A stretch of 64,000 bases of DNA from Hyphomicrobium methylovorum (GTDB taxonomy: Bacteria > Pseudomonadota > Alphaproteobacteria > Rhizobiales > Hyphomicrobiaceae): NCBI RefSeq assembly GCF_013626205.1, contig NZ_QHJE01000001.1:2212501-2276500 (forward strand), written 5' to 3'. Shown here piece after piece: positions 44,496-53,680 of the stretch. The notes under the pieces were generated by a model, which ran no database searches, was not told the origin of the DNA, and saw nothing but the letters and a program-made list of their open reading frames with translations. The position numbers were made by a program, and so were the translations under genes. Numbering within the stretch: position 1 is the stretch's first letter; the number at the start of each line of letters is the position of its first letter.

Positions 44496-45719
44496 ATGAG
44501 CAGCCGCTGGTTGTCCATCATTGGAGTTGGGGAGGACGGGCGCGCGGGTCTCAGCGCGGCGGCCAACTCGCTCATCGACAGTGCAGAACTGGTAGTCGGC
44601 GGACAGCGTCATCTCGATCTGATCGGCGCGACGACGGGGCGGCAACTCAAGTGGCTTACGCCGCTTGACGCGACAGTTGCAGAAATTCTGGCATTGCGTG
44701 GACGGCCTGTCGTCGTTCTGGCGTCGGGTGATCCTTTCTGGTTTGGCGCGGGCGTAACGATTGCCCGTTCTATCCCCGCTGAGGAAATGCTCGTGCTGCC
44801 GTCGCCATCCAGTTTTTCGTTGGCTGCGTCGCGTCTGTGCTGGCCGCTGCAGGATGTCGAGACGCTTGGGCTCAACATGCGAGGGTTGGTGCCTCTGTTG
44901 CGCCGCCATGTTCATGACGGGCGGAAAATTATCGCTCTTGCACTTAACGGAGAAACACCCCGTGACGTGGCTGCCCTTCTTGTTTCTGCGGGCTACGGGC
45001 CGAGCCGTCTAGCGGTTATGGAAGCGCTTGGCGGGCCGCGCGAACGCGTCCGCCATGCCACGGCGGAAGGCTTCGATCTCGATAGCGTCGATCCGCTCAA
45101 TGTGATCGGGATCGATGTTGTTGCTGGTCCCGACGCGAGGCCAATTCCTTACACTTGCGGGTTGCCGGATGATTATTTTGAAAGCGACGGGCAGCTTACG
45201 AAACGAGAATTTCGCGCGGTGACGCTGTCGTCTCTGCGGCCGTCTCCCGGTGAGTTGCTTTGGGATGTGGGAGTCGGGAGCGGGTCCATCGGCATCGAAT
45301 GGCTTTTGGCGCATCCGGCTAATCGAGCGATTGGTATCGAAAGGGACGATGTGCGTGCTGCGCGTGCGGAGCGTAATGCCGTGGCGCTTGGTGTGCCGCA
45401 TTTCGATATTCGCCGTGGCGGTGCGCCTGAAGCATTTGCTGGATTGCCTGCGCCAGATGCGATCTTCATCGGTTGCGGAACGGATGGCGGAAAGGCGATT
45501 GAAGCGGCGTGGGCCGCGCTGAAGCCGGGCGGGCGGATCGTTGTCAACAGCGTGACGCTCGAGTCGGAGCAGGCGCTGATCGCTGCTTATCATTTGCACG
45601 GCGGAACACTGACGCGATTGAGTGCGGAACGCGCGGAGCCGATCGGCCGGCGCATGGCGTGGCGCCCGGCGTTGCCCGTGGTGCAATGGGTGTGCGTGAA
45701 ACCGGCGAGCACGACATGA
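44496..45719 (+). CDS. cobL: Precorrin-6B C5,15-methyltransferase (decarboxylating) CobL
   Basis: A 407-residue fusion of CbiE (N-half, IIGVGEDGRAGLS, VVVLASGDPFWFG) and CbiT (C-half, LWDVGVGSGSIGIEWLL, with IGIERD). It methylates C5 and C15 and removes the acetate carboxyl at C12. It restarts the rightward cluster after cobK and overlaps the next gene by ATGA. Confidence 0.95.
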   Translation: MSSRWLSIIGVGEDGRAGLSAAANSLIDSAELVVGGQRHLDLIGATTGRQLKWLTPLDATVAEILALRGRPVVVLASGDPFWFGAGVTIARSIPAEEMLVLPSPSSFSLAASRLCWPLQDVETLGLNMRGLVPLLRRHVHDGRKIIALALNGETPRDVAALLVSAGYGPSRLAVMEALGGPRERVRHATAEGFDLDSVDPLNVIGIDVVAGPDARPIPYTCGLPDDYFESDGQLTKREFRAVTLSSLRPSPGELLWDVGVGSGSIGIEWLLAHPANRAIGIERDDVRAARAERNAVALGVPHFDIRRGGAPEAFAGLPAPDAIFIGCGTDGGKAIEAAWAALKPGGRIVVNSVTLESEQALIAAYHLHGGTLTRLSAERAEPIGRRMAWRPALPVVQWVCVKPASTT

Positions 45720-46108
45720 TCGCAATCGGCATCGGAGCGAACAGTCGCGCAACGCAAGCTGATTTTGCGGTGGCGATCGACGGCATGCGTGGGCTCGCGG
45801 GCGGAGTCGATGTTGTTGCGACTGTCGATGATTTGAGCGCACTTGATGCTCTCACGATGACGACCGCCGATTTGGGTATCGCGTTGCGTGCATTGCCGGT
45901 AGCTGAATTGCTGCAACGTAAGGAACAGTGTCTTACGCATTCAGAGCATGCGCAGGCGCGTTATGGTCTGCCCTCGGTTGCGGAAACGGCGGCATTGGCG
46001 GCGGCAGGCCCGAGCGCGAAATTGATTGCGCCGCGGCGGATATTTGGCGGCGTGACAGCCGCTGCAGCGGTTACGCACGACAATCGCGAAGGAGCGGGCG
46101 GGCCATGA
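45716..46108 (+). CDS. cobE: CobE (CbiG C-terminal-like) protein
   Basis: A 130-residue protein with [18 protein letters not shown] and the closing [11 protein letters not shown], the pattern of CobE and the CbiG C-domain. CobE is needed for aerobic cobalamin synthesis but its exact step is not settled. ATGA overlaps on both sides. Confidence 0.85.
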   Translation: MIAIGIGANSRATQADFAVAIDGMRGLAGGVDVVATVDDLSALDALTMTTADLGIALRALPVAELLQRKEQCLTHSEHAQARYGLPSVAETAALAAAGPSAKLIAPRRIFGGVTAAAAVTHDNREGAGGP

Positions 46109-46869
46109 CGGTGCACTTTATCGGTGCGGGTCCGGGTGCCGCGGACCTCATCACGGTGCGTGGGCGAGACCGGATCGCGCAATCGCCGGTCTGTCTTTAT
46201 GCTGGATCTTTGGTGCCGCGCGCTCTGCTGGATTATTGCCCGGCCGGGGCTGAGATCATCGATACCGCGCCGATGACGCTCGACGAAATCATTGCGCATA
46301 TCGAACGGGCAACGCGCGACGGGAAGGACATTGCGCGGCTTCATTCCGGCGATCTCTCGATATGGAGTGCGCTTGGGGAGCAGCTGCGGCGGCTCGACCG
46401 TCTTGCCATTCCCTATACGATTACGCCTGGTGTTCCGGCGTTTGCTGCTGCTTCTGCTGCGCTTGCCCGTGAGCTTACGCTTCCGGAAGTGGCGCAATCA
46501 GTGGTTTTGACGCGGACGTCTGGTCGGGCGTCTTCGATGCCTGATACCGAAACGCTGGAAGCGTTCGCTGCAACGCGCGCGACGCTTGCGATCCACTTGT
46601 CTATTCACGCGATCGACGATGTGGTTGCGCGTCTTCTGCCATTGTATGGAGCAGATTGTGCGGCCGCAGTCGTCTGTCGTGCGTCATGGCCGGAGGAACA
46701 GATTATTCGGGGAACGCTCGGAACCATTGCGGGAGACGCCGCTGCATTGGGGCTGGAGCGAACGGCGCTCATCCTGGTCGGCGCGGCGCTCGCGCATGAG
46801 GATTTCCGCGACAGCGCTCTTTACAGCGTGGATTACCGGCGGCGGTTTCGCGGTGGCCAGGACGCATGA
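46105..46869 (+). CDS. cobM: Precorrin-4 C11-methyltransferase CobM
   Basis: A 254-residue tetrapyrrole methylase with [42 protein letters not shown] and [19 protein letters not shown]. It methylates C11 of precorrin-4 to precorrin-5. It overlaps cobE and cobB by ATGA. Confidence 0.95.
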   Translation: MTVHFIGAGPGAADLITVRGRDRIAQSPVCLYAGSLVPRALLDYCPAGAEIIDTAPMTLDEIIAHIERATRDGKDIARLHSGDLSIWSALGEQLRRLDRLAIPYTITPGVPAFAAASAALARELTLPEVAQSVVLTRTSGRASSMPDTETLEAFAATRATLAIHLSIHAIDDVVARLLPLYGADCAAAVVCRASWPEEQIIRGTLGTIAGDAAALGLERTALILVGAALAHEDFRDSALYSVDYRRRFRGGQDA

Positions 46870-48197
46870 CACACGCGCTCACATTGCCCCCGGGTCTGAT
46901 CGTCGGCGCGCCAAGGTCGGGTTCCGGTAAGACGACACTTACGCTCGGATTGTTGCGTGCCCTTCATCGCAGAGGGTTGAGCGTTCAGCCATTCAAATGC
47001 GGTCCGGACTACATCGATCCTGCGTTCCATGAGCGGGCGGTTGCGCGGACGTCTTACAATGTCGATAGCTGGGCGATGCGTTGGCCACTCGCGGCGACGC
47101 TGATGTCGAAAGCTGCGGAGGGCGCGGATCTTTGCATCGCGGAAGCGTTAATGGGCTTCTTCGATGGTGTGTCGTTGCCCGGGCAATGGGGCAACGGCGC
47201 GAGCGCCGATCTTGCTGCAGCGACCGGCTGGCCCGTTATCCTCATTCTCGATGTCTCGGGTCAGTCGCAGACGGCAGCCGCCGTTGCGCGTGGCTTTCAA
47301 GGATTGCGCGAGGGCGTCACTATAGCGGGCGTCGTTCTCAATCGCACGGGAAGTGAGCGGCACATTCGATTGGCGTCCGATGCGATGGCGGCGGTTGGGC
47401 TGCCGGTTGTCGGCGCATTGCCGCGAACGCCGACAATTATCCTGCCCGAGCGGCACCTGGGGCTTGTGCAAGCCGAGGAGACCGAAGCGCTTGAGGCGCG
47501 TCTTGATGCGCTGGCTGATTTTGTCGAGGCGCATGTGGATGTGGGGCGGCTTGCTGGACTTGCCCTGTCCGGGACGGTGACTGTTGAAGCGCCTCCAGCC
47601 GTTCGCCCGCCGGGACAGCGTATTGCGTTGGCGCGTGATGCTGCATTTTCATTTGTTTATCCGCACCTCATCAAAGTGTGGCGCTCGGCGGGCGCGGAGA
47701 TCATTCCGTTTTCTCCTCTAGCCGACGAAGCGCCAGACCCGACTGCCGACGTCGTCTGGCTCCCGGGGGGTTACCCCGAATTGCACGCTGGCGCGCTGGC
47801 GGCGGCAAGCAACTTCAAGGCGGGCATGCGCCGTTTTGCAGAAACGCGTCCCGTGCATGGGGAGTGCGGAGGATACATGGCGCTCGGAGCGGGCCTTGTA
47901 GACGCGGACGGCGCGCGCCACGAGATGCTTGGTCTCCTTGGCCTCGAAACCTCGTTCGCTGTTCGAAAAATGACGCTCGGTTATCGCAAGGCCCGGTTGC
48001 TCGCTGCCTGCGCGCTTGGGGAAGCCGGTCGGTCGTTCGCGGGGCATGAATTTCATTATGCCAGCGTGACCTCATCGACGGATGAAGAGCTGTTTGCGCT
48101 GACCGATAGCGACGGACGTGCAGTGCCTTCCGGTAGCAGCCGACGCGGCCTCGTTACGGGCTCGTTCTTTCACTTAATAGACAACGCCGCGCTTTAG
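46866..48197 (+). CDS. cobB: Cobyrinate/hydrogenobyrinate a,c-diamide synthase CobB
   Basis: A 443-residue glutamine amidotransferase: N-terminal [35 protein letters not shown], and the C-terminal GATase with [12 protein letters not shown] (Cys nucleophile). It amidates the a and c side chains before cobalt insertion. Last gene of the riboswitch-led arm; no terminator was seen after it. Confidence 0.95.
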   Translation: MTHALTLPPGLIVGAPRSGSGKTTLTLGLLRALHRRGLSVQPFKCGPDYIDPAFHERAVARTSYNVDSWAMRWPLAATLMSKAAEGADLCIAEALMGFFDGVSLPGQWGNGASADLAAATGWPVILILDVSGQSQTAAAVARGFQGLREGVTIAGVVLNRTGSERHIRLASDAMAAVGLPVVGALPRTPTIILPERHLGLVQAEETEALEARLDALADFVEAHVDVGRLAGLALSGTVTVEAPPAVRPPGQRIALARDAAFSFVYPHLIKVWRSAGAEIIPFSPLADEAPDPTADVVWLPGGYPELHAGALAAASNFKAGMRRFAETRPVHGECGGYMALGAGLVDADGARHEMLGLLGLETSFAVRKMTLGYRKARLLAACALGEAGRSFAGHEFHYASVTSSTDEELFALTDSDGRAVPSGSSRRGLVTGSFFHLIDNAAL

Positions 48198-48259
48198 CGG
48201 CTGCTATCACATTGAATTTGCTTAATAATTAACTCTTCTTGACGCCGCATGCCGCGTGC

Positions 48260-48285
48260 GGAACTTTTCAGCGCCGTCAGGCATT
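48260..48285 (+). promoter_or_regulatory. Candidate EcfG-type promoter of nepR-ecfG
   Basis: GGAAC at 48260-48264, 17 bases, then CATT at 48282-48285, 60 bases before nepR. This fits an autoregulated promoter of the general-stress sigma factor; one -10 base differs from CGTT. Confidence 0.5.
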
Positions 48286-48345
48286 TATCACGATGAACGT
48301 TAAGGCAGATCCGCGATCCGCGGCATTGAAATAGGGGTCTTTTTG

Positions 48346-48546
48346 ATGGGCACCGACAGTGCTCCCAAAGGAGGGGATTCGGTCAGCATGCAGACACCGA
48401 TTCCGGCTGAGCTCCAAGGGCAGATCGGACAGCGCCTGCGTGAAGTTTATAACGAATTGATCGGCGAACCTGTGCCTGATCGTTTCGTTCAGCTTTTGCA
48501 GCAGCTGAAGACGAGTGAAGATCAAAGTGGAGGCCAAGGAGCGTGA
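48346..48546 (+). CDS. nepR: Anti-sigma factor NepR
   Basis: A 66-residue protein with the NepR core LRE.YNELIGEPVPDRFVQLLQQL after a flexible N-terminus. NepR holds EcfG inactive until phosphorylated PhyR pulls it away. ATG 48346 is used. Its stop overlaps the ecfG GTG (GTGA), so anti-sigma and sigma factors are made together. Confidence 0.9.
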   Translation: MGTDSAPKGGDSVSMQTPIPAELQGQIGQRLREVYNELIGEPVPDRFVQLLQQLKTSEDQSGGQGA

Positions 48547-49103
48547 CTCAGCCTTCGAGCGATCTTCAAACTTTGCTAATTGGTTCCGTCCCGAACCTGC
48601 GCGCGTTTGCCAATTCGCTGTGTGGCGATCCCACACGAGCGGATGATCTTGTGCAAGATACACTCGTCAAAGCGTGGACCAATCTTCAAAGCTTTCAAGA
48701 AGGCTCGAACCTGAAAGCGTGGCTTTTCACTATTCTCCGAAACACGTATTTCTCGGAGCTTAGGAAACGTCGCCGAGAGGTTGAGGATGCGGATAACGCG
48801 ATGGCGGAGCGCATGTCTGTGCTTCCCGAGCAGCAAGTCCGCATGGATCTTATCGACTTCAAGAAAGCGTTCGGAACGTTAAGCGACGATCAAAAGGAAG
48901 TTCTGCTTCTGGTGGGTGCGGAAGGATTTTCGTACGAAGAAGCAGCTGAAATTACCGGCGCGGCTGTTGGCACTGTGAAGAGCCGAGTTAATCGCGCGCG
49001 CGTCGCCTTGGCCAAAAATCTCGGGTTGGAAGCTGGAGAGACTTTTGCTTCCAGCAACGATTTTATCGGTCTTGTTCGTATGGGGCAGAACGTCGTGCGG
49101 TAG
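48543..49103 (+). CDS. ecfG: General-stress ECF sigma factor EcfG
   Basis: A 186-residue sigma-70 family ECF factor: region 2 with ADDLVQDTLVKAWTNL and FTILRNTYFSELRK, region 4 with LLLVGAEGFSYEEAAEITGAAVGTVKSRVNRAR. Position directly after nepR and before phyR identifies it as EcfG. It starts at GTG 48543 and directs the general stress response. Confidence 0.93.
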   Translation: MTQPSSDLQTLLIGSVPNLRAFANSLCGDPTRADDLVQDTLVKAWTNLQSFQEGSNLKAWLFTILRNTYFSELRKRRREVEDADNAMAERMSVLPEQQVRMDLIDFKKAFGTLSDDQKEVLLLVGAEGFSYEEAAEITGAAVGTVKSRVNRARVALAKNLGLEAGETFASSNDFIGLVRMGQNVVR

Positions 49104-49168
49104 CTGGGGGAAGTCCCGCTTCTCGCCGGTATGAACACTGAAGAATAGAAATTCGCGAGGTATCTTTA

Positions 49169-49975
49169 ATGTCGATCGCCGAATCTATCGCTCCTCATCT
49201 TCCCTATCTGCGGCGGTATGCTCGATCGCTGACAGGCAGCCAGCTGTCAGGCGACAACTATGTGGCAGCGGTTCTCGAAGCGTTGATCGAGGATTCCAGC
49301 ACGTTCGATAAATCTCTTTCGTCTCGTGCGGCGCTGTATCGTGCGTTTACGAAGGTTTGGAATTCGGTGGCCGTCAATCGCGTCGGCGAAGAACCGACAT
49401 CGCAGGATAAATCTCTTCCTGAGCGGCGGCTTGAATCGATTACCCCGCTGCCGAGGCAGGCGTTTCTGCTCGTATCCGTGGAGGGGTTTACGACGGCGGA
49501 AGCCGCGCAGATTCTCGATGTTACGCCCGCGCATGTAACGGAACTGCTGCAGATGGCCGGCGCCGAGATCGCTGAGCAGCTATCGGCTGATGTTCTGATT
49601 ATCGAAGACGAACCGCTGATTGCGATGGATCTTGAAGCGCTCGTTGTCGATATCGGGCACCGTGTTCAAGCCGTGGCGCGTACACACAAGGAAGCCGTTG
49701 CTGAGGTTGAGCGGAAGGCGCCGTCGCTGGTTCTTGCCGATATTCACCTTGCGGACGGAAGCTCGGGTCTAGAAGCCGTCAACGAGATTCTCGAAACGAT
49801 TAGCGTGCCGGTGATTTTCATCACGTCCTTCCCTGAGCGCTTGCTAACCGGCACCAAGCCCGAACCGGTGTTCTTGATCACCAAGCCGTTTGAGCCTGCC
49901 GTTGTGAAAGCCATGATCAGCCAATCGCTGTTCTTTGACCTTCGCTCCAACAAGGCAGGCCAGCGCGCGGCCTGA
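49169..49975 (+). CDS. phyR: Response regulator PhyR
   Basis: A 268-residue protein with a sigma-factor-like N-domain (residues about 1-130; YARSLTG, FLLVSVEGFTTAEAAQIL) and a C-terminal receiver with VLIIEDEP, the phospho-acceptor Asp in LVLADIHL and KPFEP. When phosphorylated, the sigma-like part binds NepR and frees EcfG. It lies 65 bases after ecfG in the same direction. Confidence 0.95.
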   Translation: MSIAESIAPHLPYLRRYARSLTGSQLSGDNYVAAVLEALIEDSSTFDKSLSSRAALYRAFTKVWNSVAVNRVGEEPTSQDKSLPERRLESITPLPRQAFLLVSVEGFTTAEAAQILDVTPAHVTELLQMAGAEIAEQLSADVLIIEDEPLIAMDLEALVVDIGHRVQAVARTHKEAVAEVERKAPSLVLADIHLADGSSGLEAVNEILETISVPVIFITSFPERLLTGTKPEPVFLITKPFEPAVVKAMISQSLFFDLRSNKAGQRAA

Positions 49976-49998
49976 ACGAAATAATCTCTGGAAATTGA

Positions 49999-50040
49999 GA
50001 GGGCGCGGATGATGTCATGTCATCCGCGCCCTCATTTTAT
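49999..50040 (+). terminator. Strong terminator after phyR
   Basis: A perfect 14-bp stem GAGGGCGCGGATGA (49999-50012) with TCATCCGCGCCCTC (50020-50033) and a seven-base loop, followed by ATTTTATTTTA. Confidence 0.9.
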
Positions 50041-50059
50041 TTTATGCGGATCGCCAGCG

Positions 50060-50551
50060 CTATTTGGTTTCCGCTGGCGGGGGCGCGGGATGGTTTGTGC
50101 CAGCTGCGTTTTTTGCCTTGTCGGTTAAGCGCTCGGCATCTTCTTTCAGTTTTTCGATCGTGGATTTTTCTTTCCAAAGGTAGCTCGGGGCTGTTCCGAG
50201 CGTGTCTTTGGTAGCGTCGATTATCACGATTTGTTTGCCGTCTTTTTCACCGAATTTCAGTTCGGAGTAGGGTACGCCGATGTTCTTTTCACCCACGCCG
50301 AGAACTCCGCCGATGCCGATCACCGCGGTGGTGACTTTTCCGGTGGAGTCGAGAACGAGATAGTTGATGCTGCCGAGTTTGTCGCCGTTCGCGTTCTCAA
50401 CGCTCAGGCCGACGATGCTCGAAGAGCTTTGCTCGCCGCTCGATTGCGAGGGAACGAATGATAGAGCATACGCTGATGTCGCGAACGCGGTAGGCGCGGC
50501 AACAAGAGCCGCGATCGTCGCGACGCGAACAAGAGTGCTTGATGTTCTCAT
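50060..50551 (-). CDS. Secreted PRC-barrel domain protein
   Basis: A 163-residue protein with a signal peptide (residues about 1-28, ending SAYA) and a PRC-barrel segment (IVGLSVENANGDKLGSINYLVLDSTGKVTTAVIGIGGVLG, KNIGVPYSELKF) followed by a charged tail. PRC barrels often serve stress or photosynthesis adaptation, though this one's role is unknown. ATG 50551 follows GGAGG. A GGAAC-N16-CATT promoter-like site precedes it. It lies between phyR and other small stress-type genes. Confidence 0.8.
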   Translation of the reverse strand: MRTSSTLVRVATIAALVAAPTAFATSAYALSFVPSQSSGEQSSSSIVGLSVENANGDKLGSINYLVLDSTGKVTTAVIGIGGVLGVGEKNIGVPYSELKFGEKDGKQIVIIDATKDTLGTAPSYLWKEKSTIEKLKEDAERLTDKAKNAAGTNHPAPPPAETK

Positions 50552-50582
50552 AAGCAGGGCCTCCAATTCTTTGTGATCAAAG

Positions 50583-50607
50583 AATGCGGGGGCAGCCGTT
50601 TCGTTCC
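50583..50607 (-). promoter_or_regulatory. Candidate EcfG-type promoter of the PRC-barrel gene
   Basis: On the minus strand GGAAC and CATT are 16 bases apart, 31 bases before the ATG. Same pattern as before nepR. Confidence 0.5.
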
Positions 50608-50664
50608 GGATGGCGTTTCATGTGCTTAGGAACGGCAGCAGGCAAAGCGCGCCAGGCATATCGT

Positions 50665-50701
50665 TCGAAAAGCAAAATCGGCCAGCGTGAGCCAGCCGAT
50701 T
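50665..50701 (-). terminator. Terminator after the DUF1328 gene
   Basis: A 7-bp stem AATCGGC/GCCGATT (50676-50682 and 50695-50701) read leftward and followed by TTTTGCTTTTC. Confidence 0.55.
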
Positions 50702-50750
50702 GATGCGTCCGATGTCAGCAACGGATGCCGATTTTATAGACGGGTCAGCT

Positions 50751-50924
50751 TCACGCTCGCCGTACAAAGTTTGCGATAAGCGCGACGACGAACAGAACGA
50801 TGGCGACCCAGAATAACAGGCGTGCGCCTTCCATAGCCGTGCCCGCTACACCGCCGAAGCCAAGAAACGCGGCCACGATGGCGACGACCAGAAACACGAT
50901 AGCGTAGTGTAAAAGATTGCCCAT
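50751..50924 (-). CDS. DUF1328 (YtjA-type) small membrane protein
   Basis: A 57-residue protein with two hydrophobic helices ([19 protein letters not shown] and [18 protein letters not shown]) and a basic end, the exact layout of DUF1328/YtjA. ATG 50924 follows GGAGG. A consensus GGAAC-N17-CGTT promoter is upstream, so it probably belongs to the EcfG regulon. Function unknown. Confidence 0.85.
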   Translation of the reverse strand: MGNLLHYAIVFLVVAIVAAFLGFGGVAGTAMEGARLLFWVAIVLFVVALIANFVRRA

Positions 50925-50960
50925 CGTGGAGCCTCCAATTGCAATTCTCGATGGGAATAA

Positions 50961-50986
50961 AACGCTCTGCAATTGCCGTGGGTTCC
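50961..50986 (-). promoter_or_regulatory. EcfG-type promoter of the DUF1328 gene
   Basis: On the minus strand GGAAC (50982-50986) and CGTT (50961-50964) are separated by 17 bases: a full consensus match, 37 bases before the ATG. Confidence 0.65.
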
Positions 50987-51208
50987 ACATTTCCGTCGCG
51001 AGTCGCGCGAATTTGCGGCGACGCGTTTTAACGGTGCGATGTGTAGGAGGGCTTGAAAAGAATGGACCCGCGTCGCTGGGGGGAAGCGTACGCGGGTCCT
51101 TATCTGGGCCGCACCTGGGGGCCACGGGGGAGTGGAGGGAGTAGAGGCGCGGTCACTTATAGAAAACTCGCTGTTGCGAGTGGGGTTCCGGGTCGAATTC
51201 AAAAAAAA

Positions 51209-51994
51209 TCAGATGAGCGGACGTAAAAGCGGATCAGCTTCGAGGCCCGAAAGAGTGCGCATGGCCTTTTCATCAAGGATAGCAAAACTGCCTTCCTTCC
51301 AACGTATGATCTTTCGGTCGTTCAGGATCTTCAGTGTCTTGTTCGTGTGAACCAGAGACAGACCAAGAGCGTCGGCCAAATGTTGCTGGGTGATGGGAAG
51401 GGCGAGGTTGTTTCCGTTGCCAAGACCGAGGAGCTGAGCTCTTGAAGCCAGATGCTGCAAAACAAACGCAATACGCTCGAGTGCCGATCGTCGGCCGACG
51501 GCGAGGAGTTGTTCGTCCAGTAAGCGTTCCGAACGCGATGCGATCCATGTCAGGTCGTAAGCGAGTGAGGGAAATTTCTTGTAGAGCGTCCAGATTTTGT
51601 CGCGTGGGAAAACGCACATGACCGTGTTGGTCAGTGTTTCAACGGAGTGCTGCATTTCGTTGAACATCGATGTTTGCAAGCCGAGAAAATCGCCTGGCAA
51701 TGCGAAGTTCAGAATTTGTCGACGGCCATCGGGCAGAGATTTGAAGCGGAATGCCCATCCGGAAAGTATCGTGTAGAGGTGCGGGCTGCTGTGACCTTCC
51801 ATAAGCACGGTCGTGCCTTGGTCGGCCACCAACTCACCCGATTTCATCCATTGAATGAAATCGAGTTCGTCCTGCGATACGTCACAAAAGCAGGCGAGTT
51901 TCCTCAACGGACATTTTACGCACGGAGTTTGTTGCGATTCGCGAGCGGCAGCGCGACCGCGCGCCGATTTTTTTGTATTGCCCTGGCCGGTCAT
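51209..51994 (-). CDS. Crp/Fnr-family transcription regulator with an N-terminal Cys cluster
   Basis: A 261-residue protein: an N-terminal CVKCPLRKLACFC (Cys at about 25, 28, 35, 37) before the cyclic-nucleotide-like sensor barrel (GELVADQGTTVLMEGH, LPGDFLGLQT), then a winged helix with ITQQHLADALGLSLVHTNKTL. The Cys spacing recalls Fnr-type iron-sulfur sensing, but a second conserved Cys group is not obvious, so oxygen sensing is only possible. It lies directly among stress kinases. Confidence 0.85.
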   Translation of the reverse strand: MTGQGNTKKSARGRAAARESQQTPCVKCPLRKLACFCDVSQDELDFIQWMKSGELVADQGTTVLMEGHSSPHLYTILSGWAFRFKSLPDGRRQILNFALPGDFLGLQTSMFNEMQHSVETLTNTVMCVFPRDKIWTLYKKFPSLAYDLTWIASRSERLLDEQLLAVGRRSALERIAFVLQHLASRAQLLGLGNGNNLALPITQQHLADALGLSLVHTNKTLKILNDRKIIRWKEGSFAILDEKAMRTLSGLEADPLLRPLI

Positions 51995-52188
51995 GCGAAG
52001 TGCCCACCTGCTTCGACACCCTCGCCGTCGTCATTTTGTCTATCCGGGGAAAGCCGGAAGACGCCCTGAATGATATGCTGCATGCATCGACTTTCGTAGC
52101 ATTCGTCACGCATTGTTCGAGGCGCTGGCATGGCGCCGGGGAGATCGAGTAGCCGGAAAAGGCTCACTTCTACAATATCAAAAGACAT
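51991..52188 (-). CDS. Possible small ORF before the Crp/Fnr gene
   Basis: An ORF of 65 codons (ATG 52188) whose TGA overlaps the Crp/Fnr start codon. Composition is mixed with no motif. Its overlap position is the only support; it may be chance. Confidence 0.25.
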   Translation of the reverse strand: MSFDIVEVSLFRLLDLPGAMPAPRTMRDECYESRCMQHIIQGVFRLSPDRQNDDGEGVEAGGHFA

Positions 52189-52259
52189 AGCATCGCCGGT
52201 CAAGACGCTCTAAGCATCAGCCCTCGCGGCTTGGATCTTGGGTTACGATTCGACATTCG

Positions 52260-53663
52260 ATGGCATTGCATACGCCCAGCTTACCTCGTGCGGTTGCGAT
52301 TTGGATCGGGATTGCGGTTCTTTCCGCGGTTGCAGCCCTTGCGGCTTGGCGTTGGACGGTTTCGGCGGCGGGCGGTGCAACGCATACGCAGGTCGTGCAG
52401 CAGCAGCTCGCCAGATGGTGGAGTGCTGCGCAGGATCTCGAGAACGGGCAGCGCGGTTATCTTTTGACCGGCGATGAGCGTTACTTGGCCCCTTATCGGT
52501 CTGCCAAGGCATCGCTCAACGGCATCTATTCCGACCTTAGTCAGATGGTTGCGAACGATGCGCGGGACACAGCCGTCGTCCGAGCCATTAACGATACGAT
52601 CAACAAGCGGTTGGCGAGCATTGATCTCGTGCTCGCGGAAGCGGCCCAGACCGGAGCCAAGACAGCGCTCCGTACTGCGGACTATGCGCATGGCAAGGAG
52701 ATGATGGATCGCCTGCGCCAACAGTTCGCCGTGGCGCAGCTCGAAAAGCAGACGCTGTTCGAAGCTCGTATCGTGCAATTTCGCGACCGGAGTTTTTGGT
52801 TGCTCGCTGCTTTGCTGGCATCGTTGCTCGCCAGTGGAGGGCTGGCGATGATTGCGATCGTCAGAGAACGGCAACGCGCGGCGGCGCTTGAATTGACGGC
52901 ACTCGCTTTAACATCAGCCAACCGGTCTCTTGAAGAACGTGTCGCTGCGCGCACCGAGGAACTCGCGGATGCGCGCGATAGAGCGGAAGTGGAACGGGAG
53001 CGCGCGGAAGCTTTGCTTCGTGACGTTACGCATCGCATCGGGAATACTCTGTCGCTCGTTGTCGGCTTCATCAATTTGCACATTCGCCATACGACCGACG
53101 AGAGGTCGGTCAAGACGCTGACGGGTGCGCGCGATCGCATTCACGCCATCGCCAGTGCTCAGCGGCGTATCAACGTTGCTAACGATCTGGAGCTGGTGCG
53201 TATCGATACGCTTATTCACGACGTTATGGGCGACGTTGTTGCGGCGACCGCTGAAGAGAAGATTACGCTCAACGTCGACGTTCGGCCGCTGTTGGCCCCG
53301 GCACAGATCGCAACTTCACTGTGCGTTCTCGTTCAGGAGTTTGTCATCAATTCCTTGAAGCATGCGTTCGTCGATGAGCCAAAAGGCAATATCAGCGTCT
53401 GTTTGAGAAAGACCGGCGAGGATATGGCGGATCTGATCATCGAGGATGACGGCGTGGGTCTTCCTGAGGACATGCGTCAAGACAAGGTTGAGGCGGCGAA
53501 TGTGCACGAAGGTCTTGGCACCAAGATCGCGGCTTTGCTCACGCGACAGTTCGCAGGAACAATCCGTTATGAGCTGGCATCGCCTGAGAACGCCGCTCGG
53601 CCGGGAACGCGAGTCATCGTTCGTCTAACCGAACTTCCGCTGACAGAGTCGTCAGACGGTTGA
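52260..53663 (+). CDS. CHASE3-type sensor histidine kinase, HisKA_2 family
   Basis: A 467-residue membrane kinase: membrane helix (residues 11-32), a periplasmic CHASE3-like sensor (LENGQRGYLLTGDERYLAPY, AHGKEMMDRLRQQ), a second helix at about 178-200, a coiled coil, then LLRDVTHRIGNTLSLVVGFINLH with the phospho-acceptor His near residue 258, and an HATPase with NSLKHAFVD, DDGVGLP. Ribosome-binding site is weak. With the nearby response regulator it may form a two-component pair that feeds PhyR. Confidence 0.88.
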   Translation: MALHTPSLPRAVAIWIGIAVLSAVAALAAWRWTVSAAGGATHTQVVQQQLARWWSAAQDLENGQRGYLLTGDERYLAPYRSAKASLNGIYSDLSQMVANDARDTAVVRAINDTINKRLASIDLVLAEAAQTGAKTALRTADYAHGKEMMDRLRQQFAVAQLEKQTLFEARIVQFRDRSFWLLAALLASLLASGGLAMIAIVRERQRAAALELTALALTSANRSLEERVAARTEELADARDRAEVERERAEALLRDVTHRIGNTLSLVVGFINLHIRHTTDERSVKTLTGARDRIHAIASAQRRINVANDLELVRIDTLIHDVMGDVVAATAEEKITLNVDVRPLLAPAQIATSLCVLVQEFVINSLKHAFVDEPKGNISVCLRKTGEDMADLIIEDDGVGLPEDMRQDKVEAANVHEGLGTKIAALLTRQFAGTIRYELASPENAARPGTRVIVRLTELPLTESSDG

Positions 53664-53680
53664 TGGCGCTGGTGCAGGGA

